This document shows, piece after piece, positions 24,657-32,853 of a stretch of 37,459 nucleotides of DNA. The stretch is from Nitrosopumilaceae archaeon (GTDB taxonomy: Archaea > Thermoproteota > Nitrososphaeria > Nitrososphaerales > Nitrosopumilaceae), in the NCBI GenBank assembly GCA_900620265.3, contig UYNY03000025.1, positions 1-37,459 of the forward strand, written 5' to 3'. A program made the translations under genes and the position numbers. The notes below the pieces were generated by a model, which saw only the letters and a list, made by a program, of their open reading frames with translations, did not search any database and was not told the origin of the DNA. Each line of letters opens with the position of its first letter. Positions within the stretch are counted from its first letter, which is position 1.

Positions 24657-24916
24657 TGAAGGTAACTTGCTCAGTCGAGTTTGATTCAAAATTCGAATCT
24701 GAATGGCACACCCGGCGGGCCATCGTCCTTCCACTAATAGATAGGATAGAGGAGGCTGAGTCGCTTGCAGACTTGGGGGATATCCTCACGTGCGAGGCCG
24801 GGGCCGACTATTGCGTATACAACAGGATATGCAAGCTGTACTTTGCCTATGATACCAAGAACAACGCGGCCGAGTTAATGGGATACGCCTTTAGGACGTT
24901 CTCAGAGGATGTTTAG
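24656..24916 (+). CDS. Putative RelE-like toxin (86 aa)
   Basis: The ATG shares one base with the antitoxin stop. The order of elements fits the RelE/ParE fold: strand TCSVEFDSKFE, helices RRAIVLPLIDRIEEAESLADL, then a strand-turn series YCVYNRICKLYFAYDTKNNAAELMGYAF. RelE family members cut mRNA on the ribosome. Similarity is at the level of length and secondary-structure pattern only, so the family assignment is tentative. Codon use is less GC-rich than in core genes, as in other acquired modules here. Confidence 0.55.
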   Translation: MKVTCSVEFDSKFESEWHTRRAIVLPLIDRIEEAESLADLGDILTCEAGADYCVYNRICKLYFAYDTKNNAAELMGYAFRTFSEDV

Positions 24917-25156
24917 GACGGCGCCTCGGCTGGAACGGAATCGCCCCTCGGGGATTACGTGCATGGACAGGAATCACATGAATCCGTCCACAGGATCTCC
25001 TCCGGTCGGCACCGGGATCAGCGCCGGCGTCCGGCATGCCTGCCGTCCTACCAACTCACGTCCAAGTTGGAGATCATCTGGGGATCCCAGAGCCGCGAGC
25101 AAATGGCGCGATGGACGTGGTATCACATGTGATGTCAGACGTCCCAGCATGGTGTC

Positions 25157-25437
25157 CTAGCCCGGGATATTTTTCATGATTTTCCTGCATTTCTCCCCGC
25201 TTATGCCGTTTTTCTCCCTCAGGAGCCTCATCAGGCGGGCTGTACTAATAACATCAAAACCCCGTGATTTGGCGTATTTGGCAGCGTGATTTTCGTCTAT
25301 TACACAGTGAACTTGCATACCGGCATGGTTGTACCTGTACGCCATCAACACACCTTCCTATCAATTAATCCCGGAAACATTGGTTCCTCAAATATGGGAA
25401 TTATTACATACGAGTCCAGTATGACGACTTTTGTTAC
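25157..25437 (-). pseudogene. Degenerate PIN-domain toxin
   Basis: Two pieces in different frames can be seen. The first begins at about 25437 as VTKVVILDSYVIIPIFEEP, the typical first strand of a PIN nuclease with its catalytic aspartate, and ends in TGA at 25345-25347. The second (GTG at 25349-25351) carries VHCVIDENHAAKYAKSRGFDVISTA and ends with a charged helix, typical of the PIN C-terminal half. Together they give about 90 residues, where a PIN toxin has 130-150, so a middle part is lost as well as the frame; no normal start codon precedes the first piece. The intact antitoxin-like gene overlaps its 5' end. Confidence 0.55.
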
Positions 25438-26021
25438 ACGGCCACCCTTAACATTTTCCGCATTTCACTGTACGGGATTTCAAGCAATTCTGCCCCGCGC
25501 TGCGATGTTATCTTTTCCTTTTGCACCAGTTTTATTACGTGCTCGGGCAACCTGGGTCTTATTTGATTCTTGTATTTTTCAGAGTTGACGGCCATCTCGG
25601 GGTACATGGAGTCTATATAGGCCAGTAATTCGTCATGGGTCATGCCGTCAAATAATTCATTATATTCGGAAAGCAGGCCTGCAACGTTACCGTCAATTTT
25701 ATCAGCAAATTGATCAAACAGCCCGTTTCCGTATTTTGTAAGACGCATGTATCTATAAGAACCAGATCCGGCATCTGCTTCTATTACGCCCTCGTCTTGC
25801 AGAGTCTTCAAAGTCAACTCCAATACCCGGCTGTACGGGCCGTAGATATCTGGCTCATAATCAAAACGTGACTCAAAACCCGGCACGTCCCTTGATAGTA
25901 AAAAGAACGTCTTGTGGAGCCTGGTCTTGCCGATCGGCTCTTTGTTCTGACCCATCAAGACTACAACATACATCCCTATCTCACTCAGCGGACCCGCGCC
26001 AGGCTTTGGATCCTCTGCCAT
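25434..26021 (-). CDS. Antitoxin-like protein: YwgA/Panacea-like N-terminus plus UPF0175-like C-terminus
   Basis: A 195-residue protein. Residues 15-100 match the YwgA-like pattern related to Panacea domains: GKTRLHKTFFLLSRDV, then DYEPDIYGPYSRVLELTLKTL, GVIEAD and YRYMRLTKYGNGL. The last 40 residues, HVIKLVQKEKITSQRGAELLEIPYSEMRKML, have the pattern of UPF0175 antitoxins, whose usual partner is a PIN toxin. That fits the broken PIN gene directly downstream. The combination is unusual in my experience. The ATG at 26019-26021 is placed by the TATA box at 26042-26051. AT-rich codon use indicates acquisition. Confidence 0.65.
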   Translation of the reverse strand: MAEDPKPGAGPLSEIGMYVVVLMGQNKEPIGKTRLHKTFFLLSRDVPGFESRFDYEPDIYGPYSRVLELTLKTLQDEGVIEADAGSGSYRYMRLTKYGNGLFDQFADKIDGNVAGLLSEYNELFDGMTHDELLAYIDSMYPEMAVNSEKYKNQIRPRLPEHVIKLVQKEKITSQRGAELLEIPYSEMRKMLRVAV

Positions 26022-26041
26022 GCCGGAGTGTACTTTTAAAG

Positions 26042-26051
26042 TATATATAAA
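26042..26051 (-). promoter_or_regulatory. TATA box of the antitoxin-like gene
   Basis: TTTATATATA on the minus strand, centred 26 nt before the ATG at 26021. The adjoining TTTTAAA at 26034-26040 is too close to the start to serve. Confidence 0.55.
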
Positions 26052-26184
26052 TATTCTCGGTGGAATTTCATCCGATCCTGTTGGTAATTCAAGAGCTGGA
26101 CGCAGGCCGGATCCTGCTTCGGGTCGGGGCCGCCCGCGATCCCCCCGCGCCGTTTAATTACGAGCGGGTCCGCGCCCCGCCGCG

Positions 26185-26640
26185 TTGTGGAAGCTCGACC
26201 ACGAGGAGGGGTACTTTCGCGTATACGACTCGAGGAGGACGATCGCCGGCTACTTTGACCCCGACTATGGCCCGCTCCCGGCCGGCGACGAGGGGCAGGA
26301 CATCGTCGACCGGATGATCCGCGACGGGGATCCGGTCCCCGGCGGCACCCTGATGGTGCCCCTCATAAAGTTCGGCCTCTTTGACACGGATCTTGACGCG
26401 CAGATATCGGACGTGGAGGCGAGCGTCGGGGGCGCCGCGGCCCAGCTTGCAAGGTGGAGGAAGTACCTTGCGGATGCCGGCGGCCCGCCGCACTCCGTCC
26501 GCATATCGCACACCGACCAGGACATGCTGACCATATCGTTTCCCGTCTACTTTGAGAGGCCCGTCCCCGTCTCGCCGGGGGAGCTGCTGGGCGAGCTCGG
26601 CCCGATCCTTGATGCCCTGCAGGGCGCCGGCCTGCTCTAG
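26185..26640 (+). CDS. Hypothetical protein (151 aa)
   Basis: A soluble-looking protein: strand-rich opening WKLDHEEGYFRVYDS, then FDPDYGPLPAGDEGQDIVDRMI, a helical middle (AAAQLARWRKYLADA) and a strand pair DMLTISFPVYFERP before a final helix. No family is recognised. The start is a TTG at 26185; TTTAATTA at 26153-26160 is centred 28 nt upstream, and there is no ATG in frame nearby. The stop TAG shares CTAG with the convergent gene. Confidence 0.68.
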   Translation: MWKLDHEEGYFRVYDSRRTIAGYFDPDYGPLPAGDEGQDIVDRMIRDGDPVPGGTLMVPLIKFGLFDTDLDAQISDVEASVGGAAAQLARWRKYLADAGGPPHSVRISHTDQDMLTISFPVYFERPVPVSPGELLGELGPILDALQGAGLL

Positions 26641-27284
26641 GGGAGGTGCCTGCCGAGCCACTCGTCGGCGGCCGCCACGCACTCCTCCAGACCCGCGCCG
26701 CCTCCCGGGTGGTCGGCCGCGCATGCGTCGCGCATCGACTGCGCCGCGCGCGCCGCCCTCTCCGATATCCCCGGCGGCGGTGGCGTGAACGGCGCGTCCG
26801 CGTCCCTGCTGGCGCCGGCCTTTGCGGCCGCAAACTCTGCCAGCCCGAGCAGCTCGTACTCGAGCGACTCCTGCAGCAGCGCGTCGGACCTCGCCCTCGC
26901 CGCCTGGTCGCCGGTCCTCGACCACTCTATGTACCCCTTGTCGCTCTCGAGCTGCGCGGCCGTCGACTCCTTTAGCAGGGCGACGGCGCCCCTGAACTGG
27001 TCGGGCGGATCCAGCGCGTCGTACCTTGCAAGGACGGCGCCGAGCGCTTCCACGTGCCCGTCATACACAGTGTCAAGCTCCTCCGCGGTGATGTCGCCCT
27101 CCTCGCGCATCGCGCCGGCCGAGTAGAACGCGTCCTGCATGCGCCCAACGTCCTCCTGTATGGCCGCAAGCTCCGTCCCGAACTGCTCCCCCCTCTGCCT
27201 CGTCACCTCGGCAGAGTACCCGTAGGTGGCGGCGATCACGGCCACGGCGGCCGCCGCCGCGTACACGTACCTCAGGCCGCGCAC
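26637..27284 (-). CDS. Membrane-anchored helical protein (215 aa)
   Basis: One N-terminal transmembrane helix (YVYAAAAAVAVIAATYGYS) is followed by a long extracytoplasmic helical domain (RQRGEQFGTELAAIQEDVGRM, ALGAVLARYDALDPP, ALLKESTAAQLESDKGYIEW) that looks like a four-helix bundle, then a proline-rich linker (FTPPPPG) and a final helical segment with two cysteines. Such an arrangement resembles sensor domains, but no signalling module is attached. The start is a GTG at 27282-27284, 15 nt after the stop of the upstream gene, with which it forms an operon. Confidence 0.68.
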   Translation of the reverse strand: MRGLRYVYAAAAAVAVIAATYGYSAEVTRQRGEQFGTELAAIQEDVGRMQDAFYSAGAMREEGDITAEELDTVYDGHVEALGAVLARYDALDPPDQFRGAVALLKESTAAQLESDKGYIEWSRTGDQAARARSDALLQESLEYELLGLAEFAAAKAGASRDADAPFTPPPPGISERAARAAQSMRDACAADHPGGGAGLEECVAAADEWLGRHLP

Positions 27285-27299
27285 CTCAAGCAGCGCACC

Positions 27300-27584
27300 T
27301 CACGCGGCGTACTCGCCCCCGTCGTCCAGCTTTAGCTCGATGGTGAACTCTGTCCCGCTGATGAACGACTGGTTGCGCGTCGACCTGACCCTGCCGACGA
27401 CCAGCTCGAACGGCCAGATCTCGACCACCACGTCCCCGACCGACGCCTCCGGCGAGTCCGTGAACACCATGTCCTCCCGCCCCACCCCGTGCATCTCGAG
27501 CACCTTGACGGCGTGCTCCCGCAGGGGCTCGGGGTTGTTGTGGTCCAGCACCCAGACCCTCCCCTCGTACCTTATCTGCCTCAC
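27300..27584 (-). CDS. Hypothetical protein (94 aa)
   Basis: A small alpha/beta protein: VRQIRYEGRVWVLDHNNP, a helix REHAVKVLEMHGV, then strands VGDVVVEIWPFELVVGRV and GTEFTIELKLDDG. No family is recognised. The frame is open far upstream (to 28037, across purS), and an ATG at 27616 overlaps the TATA-like CTTTATC (27606-27612). The GTG at 27582-27584, 25 nt from the TATA centre, is therefore the likely start. It is divergent from purS. Confidence 0.65.
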   Translation of the reverse strand: MRQIRYEGRVWVLDHNNPEPLREHAVKVLEMHGVGREDMVFTDSPEASVGDVVVEIWPFELVVGRVRSTRNQSFISGTEFTIELKLDDGGEYAA

Positions 27585-27605
27585 GCCGGCCCCCCGCCCC
27601 GCCCC

Positions 27606-27643
27606 CTTTATCATCCATGCCCGCGATCCACAATGGTAATTAA
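27606..27643. promoter_or_regulatory. Back-to-back TATA boxes between the 94-aa gene and purS
   Basis: CTTTATC (27606-27612, read as GATAAAG on the minus strand) serves the gene ending at 27300. TAATTAA (27637-27643) is centred 26 nt before the GTG at 27666 and serves purS. An ATG at 27633 would start inside the purS TATA region and is rejected as the purS start. Confidence 0.5.
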
Positions 27644-27665
27644 CGGAGCGGGCCCGGCACGGGGC

Positions 27666-27953
27666 GTGCCAGAGTTCGCGATAACGGTCACCATCCGGAA
27701 CCGGCCCGGGATGGCCGACCCCGAGGGGGAGACCATCCTGAGGGACCTGGTCCTCCGCGGCGGCGGGTCCGGCGGGGCGTCCGGCGGGATCCCTGGCGGG
27801 ATCTCGGCGATCCGCACCGCAAAGGCCCTCGAGTTCAGGGTGTCGGCGGGGGACGCGGCCGCCGCCGAGGACCTGGTCAGGCGCGTCTGCGAGGAGATGC
27901 GCATCTACAACCCGCTGGTCAGCGAGGCCGTCTTCTCGGCCGGTTCGAATTAA
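27666..27953 (+). CDS. purS: Phosphoribosylformylglycinamidine synthase subunit PurS
   Basis: PurS bridges PurL and PurQ in the three-part FGAM synthase complex, the fourth step of purine synthesis. The product starts VPEFAITVTIRNRPGMADPEGETILRDL, the PurS opening pattern, and continues ISAIRTAKALEFRVSAGD and LVRRVCEEMRIYNPLVSEAV. At 95 residues it is slightly longer than usual because of a glycine-rich insert (RGGGSGGASGGIPGG). The GTG at 27666 is chosen by the TATA box 26 nt upstream; an ATG at 27633 would add 11 residues without homology. It is followed by purQ and purL. Confidence 0.88.
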   Translation: MPEFAITVTIRNRPGMADPEGETILRDLVLRGGGSGGASGGIPGGISAIRTAKALEFRVSAGDAAAAEDLVRRVCEEMRIYNPLVSEAVFSAGSN

Positions 27954-27956
27954 ATA
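27949..27956 (+). promoter_or_regulatory. Internal TATA box for purQ overlapping the purS stop
   Basis: ATTAAATA contains the TAA stop of purS and is centred 28 nt before the GTG of purQ. purQ through bioA may therefore be transcribed separately from purS. Confidence 0.45.
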
Positions 27957-27980
27957 CGGCCCCCCGGCGCCCCCCGGATC

Positions 27981-28652
27981 GTGAGGGTCGCGGTGGTGGT
28001 GTTTCCCGGCAGCAACTGCGACCGCGACATGCACCACGTGCTCTCAGAGTTCGGCATGTCCCCAGAGTACCGCTGGCACGAGGACGGCATACCCGGGGGG
28101 ACTGACGCCGTGGTGCTCCCCGGCGGGTTCTCGTACGCCGACCGGCTCCGCGCGGGCGCCATCGCCTCCCACAGCCCCGTGATGGACGACGTGCGCCGCC
28201 TGGCGGACGACGGCGTCCCGGTGCTCGGCGTCTGCAACGGGTTCCAGATACTGGCAGAGGCCGGCCTGCTGCCCGGCGCCCTCGTCTCAAACGACGAGCC
28301 GGGGTTCATGTGCAGGTGGACCGAGGTGGTAGTCGGCAGCACGGGGACGCCGTTCACGTCGCGCTTTTCGGGCGGGGACGTCCTCGGAATACCGGTTGCA
28401 AACGGCGAGGGCAGGTACCACGCTGACGAGCGGACCGTCCGCGAGCTGGAGGACGCGGGGCGCATTGTGTTCAGGTATGCCGGTGATCTCAACGGGTCGG
28501 CCGGGAGCATCGCCGGCGTCTGCAGCGAGGGGGGCAACGTCGTCGGTATGATGCCGCACCCCGAGAGGGCCGCCGAGCCGGACGTCTGCCCGCCCGGTGC
28601 CGCGCCGATGGCGCCCCTCTTCGAGTCGCTGCGCGCGGCAGCGGCGGCATGA
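27981..28652 (+). CDS. purQ: Phosphoribosylformylglycinamidine synthase subunit PurQ (glutaminase)
   Basis: The class-I glutamine amidotransferase subunit that supplies ammonia to PurL. The opening VAVVVFPGSNCDRDM, the oxyanion region LPGGFSYADRLRAGAIA, the nucleophile cysteine in GVCNGFQILAEAGLLPG and the His-Glu pair in MMPHPERA are all present in 223 residues, a normal length. The GTG start lies 27 nt after purS and has its own TATA-like element. The TGA stop overlaps the ATG of purL (ATGA). Confidence 0.96.
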   Translation: MRVAVVVFPGSNCDRDMHHVLSEFGMSPEYRWHEDGIPGGTDAVVLPGGFSYADRLRAGAIASHSPVMDDVRRLADDGVPVLGVCNGFQILAEAGLLPGALVSNDEPGFMCRWTEVVVGSTGTPFTSRFSGGDVLGIPVANGEGRYHADERTVRELEDAGRIVFRYAGDLNGSAGSIAGVCSEGGNVVGMMPHPERAAEPDVCPPGAAPMAPLFESLRAAAAA

Positions 28653-30772
28653 ACCTCGAGCCTGGCGAGCTGGAGGACCTCCGGTCGCGCCTCGGGCGCG
28701 AGCCGAGCGACACAGAGGCCCGGATCGTGGCAGCCGAGTGGTCCGAGCACTGCTCGTACAAGTCCTCAAGGGAGCACCTCTCGATCCTGCCGCGCACGGG
28801 GCCCGGCGTGGTGGGCGGGCCCGGCCTCGACTCTGGCGCGCTCGACGTCGGGGATGGCTGGGTCGTGACGGCGCACATCGAGAGCCACAACCACCCGTCG
28901 GCAGTCGAGCCGTACGGCGGGGCGGCCACCGGCGTCGGCGGCGTCATCCGCGACATACTGTCCGCCGGCACGCGCCCGATAGCAATACTCGACGGGCTGC
29001 GCTTTGGTGACCCGTCAGGCGGCCACGCAAGGTGGCTCTTCCGGTCTGCAGTGTCCGGGATCGCCGACTATGGGAACTGCATCGGGGTGCCGACCATCGG
29101 GGGCGAGGTCGAGTTTGACGCATCGTATGACGGGTACGCGCTAGTCGACGTGGCGGCGATAGGGTTCGGGAGGAGGTCATCCCTCATACGCAACCGGGCG
29201 TCGGCCGGTGATGCCGTGCTGCTGCTCGGCGGGCCGACCGGCCGCGACGGCATCGGGGGATCCCAGTTCGCGTCAGAGTCGCTTGACGCGCAGGACCGGT
29301 CGGCGGTGCAGATACCTGACCCGTTCGCGGAAAAGATGCTCATCGAGGCGGTGATAGAGGCGCGCCGCGCCGGCCTCATCCGCGCCATGAAGGACCTCGG
29401 GGGAGGCGGGCTATCGTGCGCCATATCAGAGACTGCCGACGCGCTCGGCGTCGGGATCGAGGCGGACGTATCAAGGGTGCACCTGCGCGGGGAGCTCGAG
29501 CCGTGGGAGGTGATGGTCTCAGAGTCACAGGAGCGGATGCTGCTGCTTGCCGCGCCGGGCGACGTGCCGCGCATCGAGTCGATCTGCGGGCGCCTCGGCG
29601 TCGCGTGCTCGCAGATAGGGAGGGCGTCAGACGGGGGGCAGATGGTCATAAGGCGCGGGGACGAGGTGATCTCCGACATGCCGGCGCGCGTCGTGGCAAA
29701 CGCCCCGCCGCAGGAGCACGCCGCCTCGCCGCCCGGTCCGGCGCCGGACCCCGGATCGCGCCCGCGCGCCGACCACTCGGCCGCCCTGCTGCGCATGCTC
29801 GGCTCGCCCAACATGTCCTCGAGGGCGTGGGTGTACGGCCAGTACGACCACGAGGTCGGCATACGCACGGTGGTGCGCCCCGGTATGGACGCCTCTGCGC
29901 TGCGCCTTGACAACGGCAGGTACCTTGCCGTCTCGATGGACGCTGCGCCAAAGCACTGCAACATAGATCCGCGCGCGGGCGCGGCCGGCTGCCTCGAGGA
30001 GGCGTGCAGGAACGTCGTCTGCGCGGGCGCCAGGCCCGCCGCCATGCTCGACCACCTCCAGTTCGGCGACCCGCGGGACGGGCGCGTCTTTTGGTCCTTC
30101 AAGGAGTCAGTCGCCGGCATGGCCTGGTACGCAAGGTCCGCCGGCATACCGTGCATCGGCGGCAAGGTGAGCCTCTACAACGAGACGCCGTCCGGCCCGA
30201 TAAAGCCCACGCCCGTCGCGCTCGTGCTCGGGCTTGCCGACAGGCCGTTCCGGCAGGGGTCGGCCGCTGACGGGGACGCGCTGTTCGTCATCGGCGCCAC
30301 GCGCGAGGAGATGGGCGGCTCCGAGTACATGGAGCAGGTCCACGGGACGGCCGACGGCGCCTGCCCGGCGGTGGACCCCGGCGAGTCGGCCGCCAACATG
30401 GACGCCGTCCTGGCCCTGCAGGCGGCCGGCCTGGCAAGGGCCGTCCATGACTGCTCAAAGGGCGGCATTGCGGCCGCGCTCGCAGAGCTGTGCATCGCGG
30501 GCCGGACGGGGTGCCGCGCCGAGCCCGGATCGTTCCCCGGCGACGTGCCGGAGGATGCCGCCCTCTTTTCAGAGTCGCACTCAAGATACCTCGTGGTCTG
30601 CCCCGGATCCCGCGCCGACGCGGCCGAGGCCGAGCTGCGCCGCAGGGGCGTCCGGCACTCCAGGGCCGGCGTCTTTGGCGGCGGCGCCATCCGCGCCGGC
30701 GGGGTTGATCTAAGCGTTGATAAGGCCCGCGCCGCGTGGCTGGGCGCGTTGGGCGGGCTGGTCCATGGTTAG
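28649..30772 (+). CDS. purL: Phosphoribosylformylglycinamidine synthase subunit PurL
   Basis: The ATP-dependent synthetase subunit of the small (707-residue) type that works with separate PurS and PurQ. Diagnostic segments include AAEWSEHCSYKSSREHL, HIESHNHPSAVEPYGGAATGVGG and GGPTGRDGIGGSQFASE in the first half, with the repeated half starting around MSSRAWVYGQYDHEVG. The ATG overlaps the purQ stop, and purF begins 8 nt before the purL stop, so the genes are translationally coupled. Confidence 0.97.
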   Translation: MNLEPGELEDLRSRLGREPSDTEARIVAAEWSEHCSYKSSREHLSILPRTGPGVVGGPGLDSGALDVGDGWVVTAHIESHNHPSAVEPYGGAATGVGGVIRDILSAGTRPIAILDGLRFGDPSGGHARWLFRSAVSGIADYGNCIGVPTIGGEVEFDASYDGYALVDVAAIGFGRRSSLIRNRASAGDAVLLLGGPTGRDGIGGSQFASESLDAQDRSAVQIPDPFAEKMLIEAVIEARRAGLIRAMKDLGGGGLSCAISETADALGVGIEADVSRVHLRGELEPWEVMVSESQERMLLLAAPGDVPRIESICGRLGVACSQIGRASDGGQMVIRRGDEVISDMPARVVANAPPQEHAASPPGPAPDPGSRPRADHSAALLRMLGSPNMSSRAWVYGQYDHEVGIRTVVRPGMDASALRLDNGRYLAVSMDAAPKHCNIDPRAGAAGCLEEACRNVVCAGARPAAMLDHLQFGDPRDGRVFWSFKESVAGMAWYARSAGIPCIGGKVSLYNETPSGPIKPTPVALVLGLADRPFRQGSAADGDALFVIGATREEMGGSEYMEQVHGTADGACPAVDPGESAANMDAVLALQAAGLARAVHDCSKGGIAAALAELCIAGRTGCRAEPGSFPGDVPEDAALFSESHSRYLVVCPGSRADAAEAELRRRGVRHSRAGVFGGGAIRAGGVDLSVDKARAAWLGALGGLVHG

Positions 30773-32195
30773 GGAGAACTGCGGGGTCGTCGGGATACTG
30801 GCGCCGCCCGGCGGGAACGCCGTCCCGGCCGCCATCGACTCGCTGCGGGCCCTGCAGCACCGCGGGCAGGAGGCGTGGGGGATAGCGGTGCCGGGCAGAG
30901 AGCCGCTCCGCAGGCTGGGGCTGGTGTCGGAGTCCTCGCGCGACTTTAAGAAGATAGCCGCCGAGTACCACTCGCCGGCCGTCATCGGGCACGTCAGGTA
31001 CTCTACGATGGGGGGCAGCTCGCTTGAGAACGCCCAGCCGCTCCGCGTGGCCGACCTCTGCGTCGCCCACAACGGGACCATCTCGGACGCCGCCGAGCTC
31101 TCCAACCTGGTGGGCGGCTGCACGTTCACCCCGCAGAGCTCGAGCGACACGCTGGTGGCAGCCAGTAGGCTCGTATCCCTCATGTCGTCAGGCGGCGGCA
31201 TGGGGCGCGCGCTGTCGCTGCTGCGCAACGAGATGGCGGGATCCTACTGCTTTACGTTCATCTCCGACGACGGGTCGGTCTATGCGGCGCGCGACCCGCG
31301 CGGCTTCCGCCCGATGGTGCTCGGGCGGCGCGCGGCGGACGGGGCCCACATGGTCGCGTCAGAGTCCTCGGCGCTCGCCGCCGTCGGCGCGGAGCTGGTC
31401 CGCGACGTGCGTCCCGGCGAGCTGCTGCGCCTGTCAGGCTCCGGCGTCGACTCTGAGATGTTCGCGCCCGGCGAAAAGACGGCCCACTGCTCGTTCGAGT
31501 TCACGTACTTTGCGCATCCCTCGAGCAGGATGGAGGGGACGAACGTCTACGTCGCAAGAAAGCAGATAGGCAGGCTGCTGGCAAAAAAGTTCCCGCTTGA
31601 TGATGCCGACCTCGTGATACCGGTGCCCGACTCTGCGCGGCCCGCCGCGCTCGGGTACGCGCAGGAGCTGGGGCTGAGCTTTGACGAGGGGCTGCTAAAG
31701 GACAGGTACAGCAAAAAGGGGCCGCTGCGCAGCTTTATCGAGCCGCACCAGACGGACCGGGTCGAGATAAACAGGTGGATAATACCCATACGCGAGATAA
31801 TAGAGGGCAGGCACGTCGTAGTGATCGACGACAGCCTGGTCCGCGGGACAAGCTCGAGGGCGATCATAAAGGCGCTCCGGCGCGCGGGCGCAAGGCGCAT
31901 CAGCATGCTGGTCACCTATCCCCCGATCCGGCACCCCTGCTATGCGGGGATCGACTTTCCGTCCAGGGAGGAGCTTGCCGCCCATGCCGCCGACGGGATG
32001 GACGAGGCGGGGGCCACCGAGGTGGTCCGCCGCCACATCGGGGCCGACTTTCTTGGGTACAACGACGCGGCCAACCTGGCGGCCGCCGTCGGGATGCCCG
32101 CCGACTCGATGTGCTTTACGTGCTCAAACGGCGACTATGGGGCGCTGGGGGTGGCGCCAGCGCTTAAAAGCGGGGGCCCCGGGGGAGGGGCATGA
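30765..32195 (+). CDS. purF: Amidophosphoribosyltransferase PurF
   Basis: Catalyses the first step of purine synthesis, transferring ammonia from glutamine to PRPP. With the ATG at 30765 the protein is 476 residues and starts MVRENCGVVGILAPP, which places the nucleophile cysteine at position 6, to be exposed by removal of a short propeptide. The PRPP-binding loop is VVVIDDSLVRGTSSRAI. Cysteines in TAHCSFEFTYFAHP, IRHPCYAGID and SMCFTCSNGDYGALG match the four ligands of the [4Fe-4S] cluster in the Bacillus-type enzyme, so this is probably the iron-sulfur form. An upstream start at 30717 would only add residues before the family's N-terminus. DUF427 follows with ATGA overlap. Confidence 0.96.
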   Translation: MVRENCGVVGILAPPGGNAVPAAIDSLRALQHRGQEAWGIAVPGREPLRRLGLVSESSRDFKKIAAEYHSPAVIGHVRYSTMGGSSLENAQPLRVADLCVAHNGTISDAAELSNLVGGCTFTPQSSSDTLVAASRLVSLMSSGGGMGRALSLLRNEMAGSYCFTFISDDGSVYAARDPRGFRPMVLGRRAADGAHMVASESSALAAVGAELVRDVRPGELLRLSGSGVDSEMFAPGEKTAHCSFEFTYFAHPSSRMEGTNVYVARKQIGRLLAKKFPLDDADLVIPVPDSARPAALGYAQELGLSFDEGLLKDRYSKKGPLRSFIEPHQTDRVEINRWIIPIREIIEGRHVVVIDDSLVRGTSSRAIIKALRRAGARRISMLVTYPPIRHPCYAGIDFPSREELAAHAADGMDEAGATEVVRRHIGADFLGYNDAANLAAAVGMPADSMCFTCSNGDYGALGVAPALKSGGPGGGA

Positions 32196-32470
32196 GGGCC
32201 ACCTGGAACGGCGTCACGCTGGCAGAGAGCGGGGAGACCGTCGTAGTGGACGGCAACCACTACTTTCCGGCCTCGTCGCTAAGGATGGAGTACTTTGAGA
32301 GGTCAAAGACCACGTCCGTCTGCGGGTGGAAGGGCAAGGCCAGCTATTACAGCGTCCGGGCCGGGGGGTCCACCAACCGGGACTGCGCGTGGTGCTATGA
32401 GGACCCCAACGAGGCGGCCGAAAAGATACGCGGCATGGTCGCGTTCTGGAACGGCGTCACGGTGGAATGA
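32192..32470 (+). CDS. DUF427 domain protein
   Basis: The 92-residue product matches the DUF427 family closely: RATWNGVTLAESGETVVVDGNHYFP, a CGWKGKASYYSV segment and a closing WCYEDPNEAAEKIRGMVAFW. The family is widespread, folds as a small beta-rich domain and has no agreed function. The ATG overlaps the purF stop and the TGA overlaps the next ATG, so it lies within the purine-biotin operon. Whether it serves either pathway is unknown. Confidence 0.92.
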   Translation: MRATWNGVTLAESGETVVVDGNHYFPASSLRMEYFERSKTTSVCGWKGKASYYSVRAGGSTNRDCAWCYEDPNEAAEKIRGMVAFWNGVTVE

Positions 32471-32853
32471 TGCAGTATACGGCGCTCCTTTGCGCCGGCG
32501 TGGCCGTGATAGCGGCGATGGGGATAATATTCGGCGCCGACGTGCTGCGGATGGCCGCCCCGGTAGCCGAGTACTCTGTATTCGTGGACCCCGTGGTGGA
32601 GAACCAGAACCTCTTTGTGACAGGCCGCGTAACCATCCACAACACCGGCACGCGGGATCTTACCAACATGGAGGTCGACTTTGGCGGCGGGGACAGGCTG
32701 GAGCTTGGCACGCTGGCCTCCGGCAAGAGCGTCATCGTCTCGCCGCCTGACGGCAACGCGATGGAGTTCGTGGTGGTGAGCGCCGACAACGGCATACTGG
32801 AGGGCAGGTCGTACCGCGAGCCCCCGAAGATGGTCGGCATGATGGGGTCCTGA
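32467..32853 (+). CDS. Secreted or membrane-anchored small beta-sandwich protein
   Basis: A 128-residue protein with one N-terminal hydrophobic helix (ALLCAGVAVIAAMGIIFGA) and an outer domain with the strand pattern of CARDB/immunoglobulin-like folds (NQNLFVTGRVTIHNTGTRDLTNMEVDFG, then LASGKSVIVSPPDG). No specific function. The start ATG overlaps the DUF427 stop, and the stop shares one base with the bioA start, so it is embedded in the operon. A second ATG lies directly after the first. Confidence 0.75.
   Translation: MMQYTALLCAGVAVIAAMGIIFGADVLRMAAPVAEYSVFVDPVVENQNLFVTGRVTIHNTGTRDLTNMEVDFGGGDRLELGTLASGKSVIVSPPDGNAMEFVVVSADNGILEGRSYREPPKMVGMMGS

Noticed and set aside
24909-25160. 83-residue frame after the toxin-like gene, and the 240 bases it covers
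   Set aside because: It starts inside the toxin gene, has no promoter at the leaderless distance, and its peptide is low in hydrophobic residues with no pattern. I see nothing else supported in 24917-25156 apart from a short CCAACT/AGTTGG stem.
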